A stretch of 64,000 nucleotides of DNA from Bacillus subtilis (GTDB lineage Bacteria > Pseudomonadota > Alphaproteobacteria > Rhizobiales > Rhizobiaceae). Below, piece after piece: positions 43,429-52,147 of the stretch (positions are counted from its first letter, which is position 1; every line of letters begins with the position of its first letter). Below the pieces are notes generated by a model, which saw only the letters and a list, made by a program, of their open reading frames with translations, was not told where the DNA came from and made no database searches. The DNA is taken from positions 62,001 to 126,000 of the forward strand of contig JAHREI010000004.1 in assembly GCA_021733665.1 (NCBI GenBank), written 5' to 3'. The translations under genes were made by a program, and so were the position numbers.

Positions 43429-44578
43429 AGATAACCATCAGGTCGAGGCTGCTTTTTGACAGGCTCTCGGCAGGGCCGTTGGTTGTCAGATAGGTCTGGC
43501 CGAGTGTCATGGCTGTGTTGGTCTCGGAATCCATGATGATCATATGAGCGAACAGGGTCATATCCGGCTCAATCCGTTCTGCACTACCCGCATAGAACAT
43601 TTGCGGATCCATCCATGACGGTGTGAACCGCGCGCCTACAGAATAGCCGCAGGCATTGAGCCGGTGGCGTGTAAGCGAGTGCGCCTCCAGCACTTTGGCA
43701 TGGGCTTCAAAAACATCGCCGAAGGTTGAGGCAGGGGTCAGAGCCGCTTCTACTGCTATCAGCGCCTCATGCGCGGCATTATACAGTTCTTCATGGCGCT
43801 TGGTCGCTTTGCCAGTCAGCACTGTGCGCATCATCGGTGCGTGGTAGTGACGGAAAACGCCGGACCATTCCAGCGTGAGCTGGTCATTTTTATACATTTG
43901 CCTGCGGCCGGATTTGTAACGGCAGAGCAGGGCATCAGGGCCGGAGCCGATAATATATTCATTGGCAGGAAAATCGCCGTCGCCGAGGAAATTGGCTTCC
44001 ATCATTGCTGCGAGAATATTGGCCTCATTGGCACTCTTGCGCATTTGCTCCAGAGCGGCATCATAGATCGCATCGCTGAGTGCCGCCGCCTTACGGGTAT
44101 AATCAACTTCCGCAGGGCTTTTGAGCAGGCGCAGACGATCAACCATACCCGAGGCATCAATCACCTTGGCAAAGCTGTTGAGCTGTTCGTCGAGTTTACG
44201 ACCATTGGCGGCAGTCAGACCGTGGGTCTGATATTCAACGCCGATGCGGGCGCCGAGCAAATCCATATCATTGAGCAGATTGCGCAGATCAATCGCAGGA
44301 TTGGCGTTCTCACGGTCTGTCCATTGGACGATATGTTCAATCGTGGAGGTATGACGTGCCTGTCGCAGGTCTGCGGAGCGGGTCATCAGTACCATGCTGC
44401 CATCCTGCTTGACGACCAGACACTGGAAGAAGCAGAAACCGAACGTGTCATAGCCGGTGAGCCAATACATGCTCTCCTGCGAAAACAGCAGCATTGCATC
44501 CAGCTTATTTTCGGCCATGCACAGCATCAGCCTGTCTCGGCGTGCTGCAAATTCTTCCGGTGCAAAGTGAAGTGCCAT
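43427..44578 (-). CDS. M24 family metallopeptidase (Xaa-Pro dipeptidase-like)
   Basis: A 383-residue pita-bread-fold protein. The start is the ATG at 44578, with GGAG six bases upstream; longer in-frame starts exist up to 44647 but lack this signal. A creatinase-like N-domain (SMYWLTGYDTFGFCF) precedes the catalytic domain (about 160-375). The expected metal-binding pattern is not obviously complete by eye (for example the HxGxG-type histidines are replaced), so it may be a non-peptidase relative acting on small amides. It precedes the lipoprotein gene and follows pgeF on the same strand. Confidence 0.8.
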   Translation of the reverse strand: MALHFAPEEFAARRDRLMLCMAENKLDAMLLFSQESMYWLTGYDTFGFCFFQCLVVKQDGSMVLMTRSADLRQARHTSTIEHIVQWTDRENANPAIDLRNLLNDMDLLGARIGVEYQTHGLTAANGRKLDEQLNSFAKVIDASGMVDRLRLLKSPAEVDYTRKAAALSDAIYDAALEQMRKSANEANILAAMMEANFLGDGDFPANEYIIGSGPDALLCRYKSGRRQMYKNDQLTLEWSGVFRHYHAPMMRTVLTGKATKRHEELYNAAHEALIAVEAALTPASTFGDVFEAHAKVLEAHSLTRHRLNACGYSVGARFTPSWMDPQMFYAGSAERIEPDMTLFAHMIIMDSETNTAMTLGQTYLTTNGPAESLSKSSLDLMVI

Positions 44579-44667
44579 CATTATCTCCGCATTGAACACA
44601 TGCCCATGCGGGCTGAAATCACTATCCAGCCTCGCAGGATCATGCATGTTCTCTGAACCGGAAGCAC

Positions 44668-45447
44668 TTACTTCCGGATTGCAATAGCGGCGATCTGGCG
44701 ACCGTAATCCGGTTCCTTGCGGTGGGTGGTGCGGCGATAGGAGAAAAACCGCGCTTCATCCGCATAGGTACAAAGATTAAGAGATGCAGCCTGTACACCG
44801 CTCTTTGTCAGACGATCAACGATAAAGCTCCAAAGATCAAACATTTTACGCGCCGGATCTGTAGATGGGCGGAAATATTGTTCATAAGTCTGGTCGCGCG
44901 CGGTGAATTCTGCAACGAATTCAGCCCCGACTTCATAATTGTCCTGACCGATGCAGGGCCCCAGAACTGCGCGGATTTTTGACCGTTCCGCGCCCAGATT
45001 GACCATGGCCTCGACTGTGTTTTCCAGAACGCCGGCTAAAGCTCCGCGCCAACCAGCATGAGCGGAGCCGATAATGCCTGCTTCCGGCTCGCAAAACAGC
45101 ACGGGGCCGCAATCGGCACTCAATGCACCCAGAATCAGTCCCGGCACATTGGTCACCATCGCATCGGCCTGAGGGCGGGGTGAAGGAAGGGCTTCAGTAA
45201 TGGTCAGAACGGTTGGAGAATGCACCTGATAGAGTGTCTGCAGATCTGCCGGTTGCAGATCAAAATAAGCGGCAACGCGGCGACGGTTTTCCGCCACAGC
45301 TTCAGGTTCATCCTTGGAGCCAACACCGACATTGAGACTGTTATAAATGCCGGATGATACGCCACCAAGGGTGGTGAAAAAGCCGTGCGCGATACGGTCA
45401 TTGGTTTCAAGCAAAGGAGAGCGGATCGGATCAGGCATATCGGTCAT
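44668..45447 (-). CDS. pgeF: Peptidoglycan editing factor PgeF (laccase domain)
   Basis: A 259-residue protein of the former 'multicopper oxidase' YfiH group, now known to remove non-canonical residues from peptidoglycan precursors. The metal-binding residues are in YQVHSPTVL, ADCGPVLFCE and GSAHAGWRG. Gene order lgt, MidA-like, pgeF, M24 is conserved in Brucellaceae. Length typical. Confidence 0.9.
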   Translation of the reverse strand: MTDMPDPIRSPLLETNDRIAHGFFTTLGGVSSGIYNSLNVGVGSKDEPEAVAENRRRVAAYFDLQPADLQTLYQVHSPTVLTITEALPSPRPQADAMVTNVPGLILGALSADCGPVLFCEPEAGIIGSAHAGWRGALAGVLENTVEAMVNLGAERSKIRAVLGPCIGQDNYEVGAEFVAEFTARDQTYEQYFRPSTDPARKMFDLWSFIVDRLTKSGVQAASLNLCTYADEARFFSYRRTTHRKEPDYGRQIAAIAIRK

Positions 45448-45472
45448 GATAGTCTCTCTGGGAAATGAAATG

Positions 45473-46573
45473 TCAGATTGTTTTCAGGTCAGGGTAAGTG
45501 ACGCTTAAGATTTTAAAAAGGCTGCCCATCTGGTTCGGTGCAGCCAGCCGCTCCACATCATCGCGGATTTGTTCCTGCACGGCAGAAGATTTACCGGCAC
45601 CAAGCTGACCGGCACGGCTGAGCAGCCCCATTCTCAGCAGAAAATCGCCTTGCTCTTCTGCCTTGATCGCGCAGCCAAGGCTGCGGGCGATTTGTGCGAG
45701 AGAGGCAAAGTCGACATGGGTGGTGATATCGGCCTGACCGGGGGCAGTAAACACATCCTGATAGGCATGCTGATAGAGTGCCTGCAAAGTGTCGCCGAAA
45801 CCGGCCTCATGTGAGCCGTAATCGATCAGCAGAGCTGCACCCTGATATTTACGGATATGCTCGCTGATTTGCTGCATCAGAGCCGCGCGTGCCGGTGACG
45901 CCTCAAAGATTGTGCCTTCCGGTGTTGCTTCATGTCCTTTAGGTAGCAATGCGGGATCAATGCCGCCGGTGCCGGTTGTGAAGCAAAGCTGCGGTTCGGC
46001 CTCATTGTGGGTCGCGACCATGCGTTCGACAAAACGGCCTTCATGTTTGATATATTGATGATCCGGCAGGGCATCGAACAACTCATTAGCAACGAGGATC
46101 AGCGTATTCTGCGGGATTTCCTTGAAGCTTTTATACCAAGCTATATGCGGCGCGGCACCTTCAAGCTTCTTCTTTTGCACGCCTGTCAGGCGGTCGCTGG
46201 TCTCCACCATCGCAATATGGACACTGCGCAGCATGTCCGGTACGAGTTTACCAGCGGCGCGCAGCAGGTCACTCATCAAAGTGCCGCGACCGCCGCCGAT
46301 CTCACAGATGGTGAAGTGTGCAGGCTTGCCCAAGGCCTCCCAATGGCTGACGACCCAGACGCCGATCAGTTCACCGAACATCTGGCTGACTTCCGGTGCA
46401 GTGATAAAATCACCTTTCGTACCGAATGGTTCACGGGTCATATAATAGCCGCCATCATGATCGGCGAGGCAGAAAGCCATATAATCTGCAACGCTGATCG
46501 GCCCGCCATTGCTGATGAGACGGATCAGGCGTTGTTTTAGTTTGTCAGCAGCGGGAATTGTCATTTCAGTCAT
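45473..46573 (-). CDS. MidA/NDUFAF7 family SAM-dependent methyltransferase
   Basis: A 366-residue protein (DUF185). The start is the ATG at 46573; an additional TTG directly upstream abuts the lgt stop. Family landmarks: PISVADYMAFCLADHDGGYYM, FITAPEVSQMFGELIGVW and the SAM-binding GGGRGTLMSDLLRA. In mitochondria the homologue methylates an arginine of complex I, which the alphaproteobacterial version probably does too; this is inference. Lies between lgt and pgeF on the same strand. Confidence 0.9.
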   Translation of the reverse strand: MTEMTIPAADKLKQRLIRLISNGGPISVADYMAFCLADHDGGYYMTREPFGTKGDFITAPEVSQMFGELIGVWVVSHWEALGKPAHFTICEIGGGRGTLMSDLLRAAGKLVPDMLRSVHIAMVETSDRLTGVQKKKLEGAAPHIAWYKSFKEIPQNTLILVANELFDALPDHQYIKHEGRFVERMVATHNEAEPQLCFTTGTGGIDPALLPKGHEATPEGTIFEASPARAALMQQISEHIRKYQGAALLIDYGSHEAGFGDTLQALYQHAYQDVFTAPGQADITTHVDFASLAQIARSLGCAIKAEEQGDFLLRMGLLSRAGQLGAGKSSAVQEQIRDDVERLAAPNQMGSLFKILSVTYPDLKTI

Positions 46574-46576
46574 CAA

Positions 46577-47419
46577 TCAGGCCTTTGCCGCCGCATGGTT
46601 GCCGCGCCACATCGCCCAGACACCGAGCAGAACCATTGGCACGGACAGAACCATACCCATGGTCATCCAGCCGCCAACTAGATAGCCGAGCTGTGCATCC
46701 GGCTCACGGAAGAACTCCACCAGAATACGGGACAGGCCGTAACCGGCGACAAAGGCACCGGCAATGAAACCCGGAGCTGTGAGCTTGTTGCCCTTCCAGA
46801 TCAGGAGGGCGAGTACAAAGAACAGGACAAAGCCTTCGAGTGCCGCTTCATAGAGCTGGCTCGGATGGCGCGGTAATGGTCCGCCATTCGGGAAGTAAAC
46901 TGCCCATGAGACATCGCTGACACGACCCCAGAGCTCGGAATTAATGAAATTGGCAATACGAACAACGCCGAGGCCGATCGGCACACCGGCAGCAATAGTA
47001 TCAAACATGCTCCAGACCGGAATGCCGCGCTTTTTGGCAAACAGGATCATGGCAACGGTGGTGCCGAGAATGCCGCCGTGGAAGGACATGCCGCCATCCC
47101 AGACCGCCGGTATTTCCAGCGGATTGCTGATATAAAAGCTGAAATTATAGAACAGCACATAGCCAAGGCGGCCGCCGAGCACCACGCCAAGAGCTGCCCA
47201 GAGAACAAAATCGTCCAAAGCAAGCGGATCCATCGGCGCGTTATTGTTCGGCCACAGACGGGCATTGTTGACGAGTTTTTTGCCGTACCACCAGGCGAAT
47301 AAAATGCCGATGACATAGCCGATACCATACCAGTGAACGGAGAGCGGGCCTACCGAGAAGAGAACAGGGTCAATATTCGGGAAGGGGAGTGCAGCCATCA
47401 TGATCTGCGGTTCGGTCAT
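46577..47419 (-). CDS. lgt: Prolipoprotein diacylglyceryl transferase
   Basis: A 280-residue inner-membrane enzyme that adds diacylglycerol to the lipobox cysteine of prolipoproteins. Seven hydrophobic segments are visible. The Lgt signature occurs near [19 protein letters not shown], with HPSQLYEA and a conserved Arg-rich end. GGAGAGAAG precedes the ATG at 47419. It is the first gene of a minus-strand run into MidA-like, pgeF and M24. Confidence 0.95.
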   Translation of the reverse strand: MTEPQIMMAALPFPNIDPVLFSVGPLSVHWYGIGYVIGILFAWWYGKKLVNNARLWPNNNAPMDPLALDDFVLWAALGVVLGGRLGYVLFYNFSFYISNPLEIPAVWDGGMSFHGGILGTTVAMILFAKKRGIPVWSMFDTIAAGVPIGLGVVRIANFINSELWGRVSDVSWAVYFPNGGPLPRHPSQLYEAALEGFVLFFVLALLIWKGNKLTAPGFIAGAFVAGYGLSRILVEFFREPDAQLGYLVGGWMTMGMVLSVPMVLLGVWAMWRGNHAAAKA

Positions 47420-47716
47420 TCTTCTCTCCGTTATGGCTGCGCTTGAAAGCCGTTACAGGCATACGCATTAAGATCGGCATCGGTTTGCTTCGCCGTTGAT
47501 GAGGCATAGCGAATTTTTGTTCAGGATAAAAGTCCGTTGCTTTTATGGCTTTATTTGGCTGTCAGCCTTAAGCCGGTCTTAAATGTGCGGCAAAGTAAGA
47601 TTTGTTTAGTCTTGCATCCTTTATATTGCAGGCTTATCTCAGAAGCAGAGATTGATTTCCGTCATAGCGGATTTTGTAATGATGCCGTCTGTAGCGGCTT
47701 TAAAAGAGGTGATCCA

Positions 47717-48010
47717 ATGAGTAATGCAACCGGTAAAGTTCTTGATGAACTCGCAAAACTCGTCACTGACGCTGCGGGTGCCGCTCAGGGCGTACGTCGT
47801 GAAGTTGAAACCGCGATGCGCTCACAGGGCGAAAAACTGCTCAACACTCTGGATGTTGTGCAGCGTGAAGATTTTGAAGCAATGCGTGAAATGGCGGTCA
47901 AAACGCGCACTGAAAACAGTGCTCTGACAGTCAAAATTGCAGAGCTGGAAGAGCGTATTGCTAAAATTGAAGCATCGCTCGCGGAAAAGCCTGCGAAAAA
48001 AGGCGCTTAA
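47717..48010 (+). CDS. ubiK: Accessory factor UbiK family protein
   Basis: A 97-residue coiled-coil protein (BMFP/DUF526) that assists ubiquinone synthesis and can fuse membranes in vitro. The start is the ATG at 47717, with GAGGTG before it; a longer frame starting at 47537 has no ribosome binding site. The sequence has an N-terminal amphipathic helix, then VQREDFEAMREMAVKTRTEN, and a C-terminal coiled coil (VKIAELEERIAKIEASL) ending in lysines. It is divergent from lgt. Confidence 0.9.
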   Translation: MSNATGKVLDELAKLVTDAAGAAQGVRREVETAMRSQGEKLLNTLDVVQREDFEAMREMAVKTRTENSALTVKIAELEERIAKIEASLAEKPAKKGA

Positions 48011-48092
48011 GGTCTAAAAATCTAAAAGATTTTTTAACTTTTTATTCACAGGGGCGAATGCCTAAAAGCCCTTATTCCAGAGTCGGTTACAG

Positions 48093-48116
48093 CGGCGCCC
48101 CATCGGGCGCCGTTTG
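48093..48116 (+). terminator. Terminator of ubiK
   Basis: The stem CGGCGCCC / GGGCGCCG with a CATC loop is followed by TTTGTTC. Confidence 0.8.
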
Positions 48117-48397
48117 TTCTTTCCACATGGTTTCTTAGTGTTTTGACAAAAAGGGCTGGTACTCTGACTCAGCATCAATAGACTGAAAACACTGCATGAT
48201 TCGTAATTGAGTCATAATGCAGGGCAGAGACGGGGAGTGGCGAAGCGAAAGATTCAGCCGCACAGATCCGATTGATGCCTCAGTGTAACAGTCATGTGTT
48301 TGCGCGTGTGTTGGAGGCGGGGTTGCAGCGTTTAGCAACTTTTGTCTCGGCCTATTAACCAGTGTGTCTTTTTTGTGGCAATTGCTGCAGGGGATAC

Positions 48398-48455
48398 ATT
48401 CCGGCTGCGTGTTTATGACAGCCGGAATCCGGGTTTTACTTTTACGGGTAAACCC
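48398..48455 (+). other. Paired hairpins in the YbjN leader
   Basis: The first stem is a perfect 10-base repeat (ATTCCGGCTG at 48398-48407 with CAGCCGGAAT at 48419-48428). The second (GGGTTT at 48431-48436 with AAACCC at 48450-48455) follows at once. The second ends 17 bases before the YbjN start codon and could affect translation. Confidence 0.5.
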
Positions 48456-48472
48456 AAATACAGGGAACGAAC

Positions 48473-48973
48473 ATGAACCTTCTTGAGCTCGATATCGCTC
48501 GCGATGCACATCCGGTGGATGTCATTGAACAGGTTGCGCACGCAAATGACTGGGCCTTTGACCGTACCGGTGATGATGAGATTGCGGTCTCTGTTGTCGG
48601 TAACTGGACGGATTATCATCTTTCCTTTTCCTGGATGGAAGAGTTTGAAGCGCTGCATCTGGCCTGCGCTTTTGATGTGAAGGTGAGTGAGCCGCGCGTC
48701 AATGAAGTGATGCGCTTGCTGTCGCTCATCAATGAGCAATTGCTCATGGGGCACTTTGATCTGTGGCGGCAGGAAGGGGCGATTATGTATCGCCAGTCCT
48801 TGTTGTTGGCAGGCGGCGCAAAGCCGACCAGCCGTCAGGTTGAGGTTCTGCTGGCCAGCGCACTGGAAGCCTGTGAATGTTATTATCAGGCATTTCAGTT
48901 TGTTATCTGGTCCGGTGTTCCGGCCAAAGAAGCCCTGCAAGGCGTATTGTTTGAAACGGTTGGTCGCGCCTGA
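48473..48973 (+). CDS. YbjN domain protein
   Basis: A 166-residue cytoplasmic protein of the YbjN/DUF1790 family, which adopts a chaperone-like fold related to type III secretion chaperones. Characteristic blocks are WAFDRTGDDEIAVSVVGNW, FSWMEEFEALHLACAFD, and a C-terminal helical repeat. AGGGA precedes the ATG. In related genomes proC usually follows; here it does not, and a terminator hairpin lies directly behind the stop. Molecular role unknown. Confidence 0.88.
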   Translation: MNLLELDIARDAHPVDVIEQVAHANDWAFDRTGDDEIAVSVVGNWTDYHLSFSWMEEFEALHLACAFDVKVSEPRVNEVMRLLSLINEQLLMGHFDLWRQEGAIMYRQSLLLAGGAKPTSRQVEVLLASALEACECYYQAFQFVIWSGVPAKEALQGVLFETVGRA

Positions 48974-48982
48974 AAATTAAAC

Positions 48983-49013
48983 AAGCGCTGTCCTGTTCGG
49001 GCAGGCAGCGCTT
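48983..49013 (+). terminator. Terminator of the YbjN gene
   Basis: The stem AAGCGCTG / CAGCGCTT is extended by CCTG / CAGG inside it, and the tail is short. It lies 10 bases after the stop codon. Confidence 0.7.
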
Positions 49014-49044
49014 TAATAGACTATAGATATGTATGGGGGATCGT

Positions 49045-49392
49045 GTGTCTGAGCATCAGGAAATTACTTTCGCGGATTTCGAAAAAGTCGATATCCGTAC
49101 CGGTACAATTATTGAAGCAGAAGTATTCGCTCAGGCTCGCAAACCTGCCTATAAGCTGAAAATTGATTTTGGTGACACGATCGGCGTTAAAAAGTCATCG
49201 GCACAGATCACAGTGCATTATACACCGGAAACACTGGTCGGACGACAGGTTCTGGCTGTTGTCAATTTTCCGCCGCGTCAGATCGGTCCTTTTATGTCCG
49301 AAGTTCTGACACTCGGATTTTCGGATGAAAATGGCGATATTGTGCTGGCAGCAACTGAGAAGAACGTACCGAACGGACGTAAATTGATCTGA
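49045..49392 (+). CDS. CsaA-like tRNA-binding protein
   Basis: A 115-residue OB-fold protein of the tRNA-binding (EMAP/CsaA) family. The start is the GTG at 49045, preceded by GGGGGA; the ATG at 49033 lacks a ribosome binding site. Family blocks: DFEKVDIRTGTI, GVKKSSAQITVHYTPETLVGRQVLAVVNFPPRQIG, and a C-terminal GDIVLAATEKNVPNGRKLI. In bacteria such proteins are linked to protein export chaperoning or tRNA binding. Not tied to an operon here. Confidence 0.88.
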   Translation: MSEHQEITFADFEKVDIRTGTIIEAEVFAQARKPAYKLKIDFGDTIGVKKSSAQITVHYTPETLVGRQVLAVVNFPPRQIGPFMSEVLTLGFSDENGDIVLAATEKNVPNGRKLI

Positions 49393-49479
49393 TATTCTTG
49401 TTGTGAATTAATTGTTTTAATTAAAATCACATAAAAATATTCGCTTTGAAATGTCCATAATATTGTCATAAGACTTTAT

Positions 49480-49509
49480 AAATCTCCGAATTATTTCTTT
49501 CGGAGATTT
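49480..49509 (+). promoter_or_regulatory. Hairpin covering the ribosome binding site of the DUF4354-like gene
   Basis: AAATCTCCGAA (49480-49490) is perfectly complementary to TTCGGAGATTT (49499-49509). The 3' arm contains the Shine-Dalgarno GGAG (49502-49505) six bases before the ATG at 49512, so the folded RNA would hide it. The same stem could also terminate the upstream CsaA-like transcript. Confidence 0.6.
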
Positions 49510-49511
49510 TT

Positions 49512-49904
49512 ATGTTTAATATTAAAACTACATTTTTAACATTATATTTATTTGCTGTTTCCGGCGGAGCTTATGCTGCTGTACCGGATCAGAATGTTCA
49601 GCCGATGGTTATTTCGTCTGTCCGGGAACATTCAACTACAGTTTACGGTGATAAGATTGAGTATAATATAACCTTTGACGTTGCGATCTCTAATTTAAGC
49701 AAAAAGCCTCTTGATCTGAGCAAAGGCTGTTTTGAGGCTGTCATGCCTGACAACAGTACGCGGTCTCTCAGTATGATTGATGAAGATCTGACTGAAGGTT
49801 TGCTAAAAGTTGGTGACAACCGTAAGAGCTTTGTCGAGTTCTCAGCGGGTGATGACAGTATCTACAAAGCTATAGCCGTTAAATATAAAACAGTTTGCCA
49901 ATAA
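49512..49904 (+). CDS. Secreted DUF4354-like protein
   Basis: A 130-residue periplasmic or secreted protein with a signal peptide ending near GGAYAA (about residue 23). The rest is a small beta-sandwich with ITFDVAISNLSKKPLDLSKGC, an internal Cys pair (in LSKGCFEAV and the C-terminal CQ), and FVEFSAGDDSIYKAIAVKYKTVC, which match my recollection of DUF4354 proteins of enterobacteria. The gene and its flanks are visibly richer in A and T than the neighbours, which may indicate acquisition. Function unknown. Its ribosome binding site lies in a hairpin. Confidence 0.72.
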   Translation: MFNIKTTFLTLYLFAVSGGAYAAVPDQNVQPMVISSVREHSTTVYGDKIEYNITFDVAISNLSKKPLDLSKGCFEAVMPDNSTRSLSMIDEDLTEGLLKVGDNRKSFVEFSAGDDSIYKAIAVKYKTVCQ

Positions 49905-49911
49905 TACAGTC

Positions 49912-51243
49912 TTATGCCGGAATGCTGATAATAGCGCGCAGCCCGCCTGTCGGGCTGCTCTCCAATGTGATGTCGCCGCCGTGATTGCGGGCAATATCAC
50001 GGGCAATTGCCAGCCCCAATCCGGTGCCGCCGGCATCCTGATTGCGTGCTTCATCTAAGCGTACAAAAGGCTTGAAGACTTCTTCCCGTTTATCTTCCGG
50101 AATACCCGCACCATCATCATCCACCGTAATGGTGAGCCAGTCGCCCTTATGTATTGCAGTCAGATGCACCGATTGTGCATAGCGGAAGGCATTGCCCACG
50201 AGATTGCTGACCAGCCGTTCGAATGCGTTCGGGCGCACTTGTATCTGACTGCTGCCATGCATTTCGCTTGAGAAGCTGCGATCACGCAATCTGGCTTCTT
50301 CTTCCAGCTTGCGGAAGAGGATTTGCAGATCAAGGACATCCTGTTCCTCGCTGCCTTCACCGCGTGCAAATGCCAGATAACCCTCCAGCATATTCTGCAT
50401 GTCGGTAATGTCTTGGTTGAGCGGCACGGTATCAATCTTGGTGCCGGCAATGGCCAGCTGCAATTTGAAACGGGTCAGAATGGTACGCAAATCATGGCTG
50501 ACACCGCTCAGCATGGCTGTGCGCTGTTCAATCTGGCGCTCAATACGCTCTCGCATCTGTATAAAAGCAATGCCTGCCTTGCGCACTTCCTCCGCGCCAT
50601 GCGGGTAGAAATCGGCTGGCATCGGTTGCCCTTTACCAAAACTCTCCGCAGCCTCGGACAATTGCTGGATCGGTTTGATCTGATTGCGCAGGAAGGCAAT
50701 CGCAATGGCCAGCAATACCAAAGCGGTGCCGATCATCCATGTCAGGAATATCAGTGTATTGGACGCATAAGCCTGACTGCGTTTGGCAAAGACGCGTAGC
50801 ACTTTATCTTCCAGCTGAATACGGATTTCTACCAGATCGGAATCTCCGACCGTATCAATCCAGAACGGGCGGTTGATCTGGCGGGTGATTTCCTCATTCA
50901 GGAAGTAATCCAGTATAGAGAAAAACGGTTTTGGCCCCGGTGATGGTAGTGGCGCAGGTGGCAGAACCGATACATTGAGATCCAGTCTTTGCTGTGCAAT
51001 ACGGATAATATTGGCATAATCCGGCTCTTGCGGATAAGTCTCCAGAATATCAATAATCGCCGAAATATCACGAACCACGGCTGTTGAAAGCCGCTCGGTA
51101 ACCATTTGCCAGTGCCGTTCCATGAACACGAAGGCAATAACCGACTGCAACAACACCATCGGAGCGATGATGATGATGAGCGAGCGTGCATAAAGCCGCT
51201 TGGGCATGCGCAAGGCCAGCCAGTCGGAAAACCGTCTCAGCAA
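49912..51243 (-). CDS. Sensor histidine kinase, EnvZ-like
   Basis: A 443-residue membrane kinase. Two helices (about 18-41 and 164-185) bracket a periplasmic sensor of about 120 residues; HAMP follows (about 186-240). The phospho-accepting His250 is in the H-box SGVSHDLRTILTRFKLQL. The ATPase domain has NLVGNAFRYA, DDDGAGIP and GTGLGLAIARDIARNHGG. It lies 50 bases after the response-regulator gene on the same strand, its obvious partner. The sensed signal is unknown; an envelope or osmotic stimulus is typical. Confidence 0.92.
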   Translation of the reverse strand: MLRRFSDWLALRMPKRLYARSLIIIIAPMVLLQSVIAFVFMERHWQMVTERLSTAVVRDISAIIDILETYPQEPDYANIIRIAQQRLDLNVSVLPPAPLPSPGPKPFFSILDYFLNEEITRQINRPFWIDTVGDSDLVEIRIQLEDKVLRVFAKRSQAYASNTLIFLTWMIGTALVLLAIAIAFLRNQIKPIQQLSEAAESFGKGQPMPADFYPHGAEEVRKAGIAFIQMRERIERQIEQRTAMLSGVSHDLRTILTRFKLQLAIAGTKIDTVPLNQDITDMQNMLEGYLAFARGEGSEEQDVLDLQILFRKLEEEARLRDRSFSSEMHGSSQIQVRPNAFERLVSNLVGNAFRYAQSVHLTAIHKGDWLTITVDDDGAGIPEDKREEVFKPFVRLDEARNQDAGGTGLGLAIARDIARNHGGDITLESSPTGGLRAIISIPA

Positions 51244-51293
51244 AAGCTAATGTCTCCTGTTATACCGCATACAAATCTGTTTGCTGGCTGCTC

Positions 51294-52001
51294 TTATTGC
51301 TCAATGCTTAGTTTGTAGCCGATGCCACGCACAGTTTGCAGCCAGATCGGGTTGGCAGGGTCAACTTCGATTTTACGACGCAGGCGGTTGATCTGAACGT
51401 CGATCGTGCGTTCTCCGACCTCACCATCCTGACCGGTCAGCTCATGGCGTGGCACGGTTTCGCCAGCACGTTCCGCGAAGATTGTCATAATATCCTGTTC
51501 ACGATCCGTCAGTTTAATAACTTCGCCGCCCTGTTTGAGTTCCTTGCGCGGAATAGAAAATGTGTAAGGGCCGAAAACAATCTGCTCGATAATATGCTGT
51601 GTCGGCTGGGCGCCACGGCGCAGAATATTATTGATGCGCAGTGTTAGCTCGCGCGGATCAAACGGCTTGGAGAGATAGTCATCGGCACCGGCTTCAAGGC
51701 CGTTAATACGGCTGTCGGTTTCCGATAATGCTGTCAGCATCAGAATTGGAACAGATTTTTTCTCGCGCAGCGAACGGGTCAGTTCCACACCGCTTTCACC
51801 TGGCATCATGACGTCGAGGACGATCAGATCAAAATCAATGCCTTCCAGCTTGCGGCGGGCTTCCTGTGCATTTGCGGCCATCGTCACACGATAGCCGGTG
51901 GTGCTCAGATATTGCGACAGCAGGCTGCGGATACGGGTATCATCATCAACCACCAGCAGGTGCGGTGCATCGTCGGACAGAATTGTGTCTTCGCTGGTCA
52001 T
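51294..52001 (-). CDS. OmpR-family response regulator (PetR-like)
   Basis: A 235-residue two-domain regulator. The start is the ATG at 52001, with AAAGGG eight bases upstream; the frame continues to 52061 without support. The receiver has the acidic pair DD (19-20), phospho-acceptor Asp63 in VLDVMMPGES, and the conserved Lys in LSKPFDP. The C-terminal winged helix ends VRGIGYKLSIE. It resembles PetR of Rhodobacter, which sits before petABC next to a MarR-type gene petP; here the MarR gene is also adjacent, but petABC is 18 kb away. Confidence 0.9.
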   Translation of the reverse strand: MTSEDTILSDDAPHLLVVDDDTRIRSLLSQYLSTTGYRVTMAANAQEARRKLEGIDFDLIVLDVMMPGESGVELTRSLREKKSVPILMLTALSETDSRINGLEAGADDYLSKPFDPRELTLRINNILRRGAQPTQHIIEQIVFGPYTFSIPRKELKQGGEVIKLTDREQDIMTIFAERAGETVPRHELTGQDGEVGERTIDVQINRLRRKIEVDPANPIWLQTVRGIGYKLSIEQ

Positions 52002-52147
52002 TGGTTTTACCCTTTCAGTACAGAGCTTTTGGTGCCTTTTAACAGGCGTGAAGCCAGTCATTTCATTCTTTATTGCTAGTCTTTACCTGCGTGATTGGTT
52101 CGCGGATATACACACTATGTGAATGATGGCTGTTTATATTTACCGGT

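Larger units (their letters stand above)
48011..48472. other. Intergenic region between ubiK and ybjN
   Basis: About 460 bases with a terminator for ubiK (48093-48116) and, near its right end, two successive hairpins (48398-48455) in the leader of the YbjN gene. The middle part shows no gene. Confidence 0.5.
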
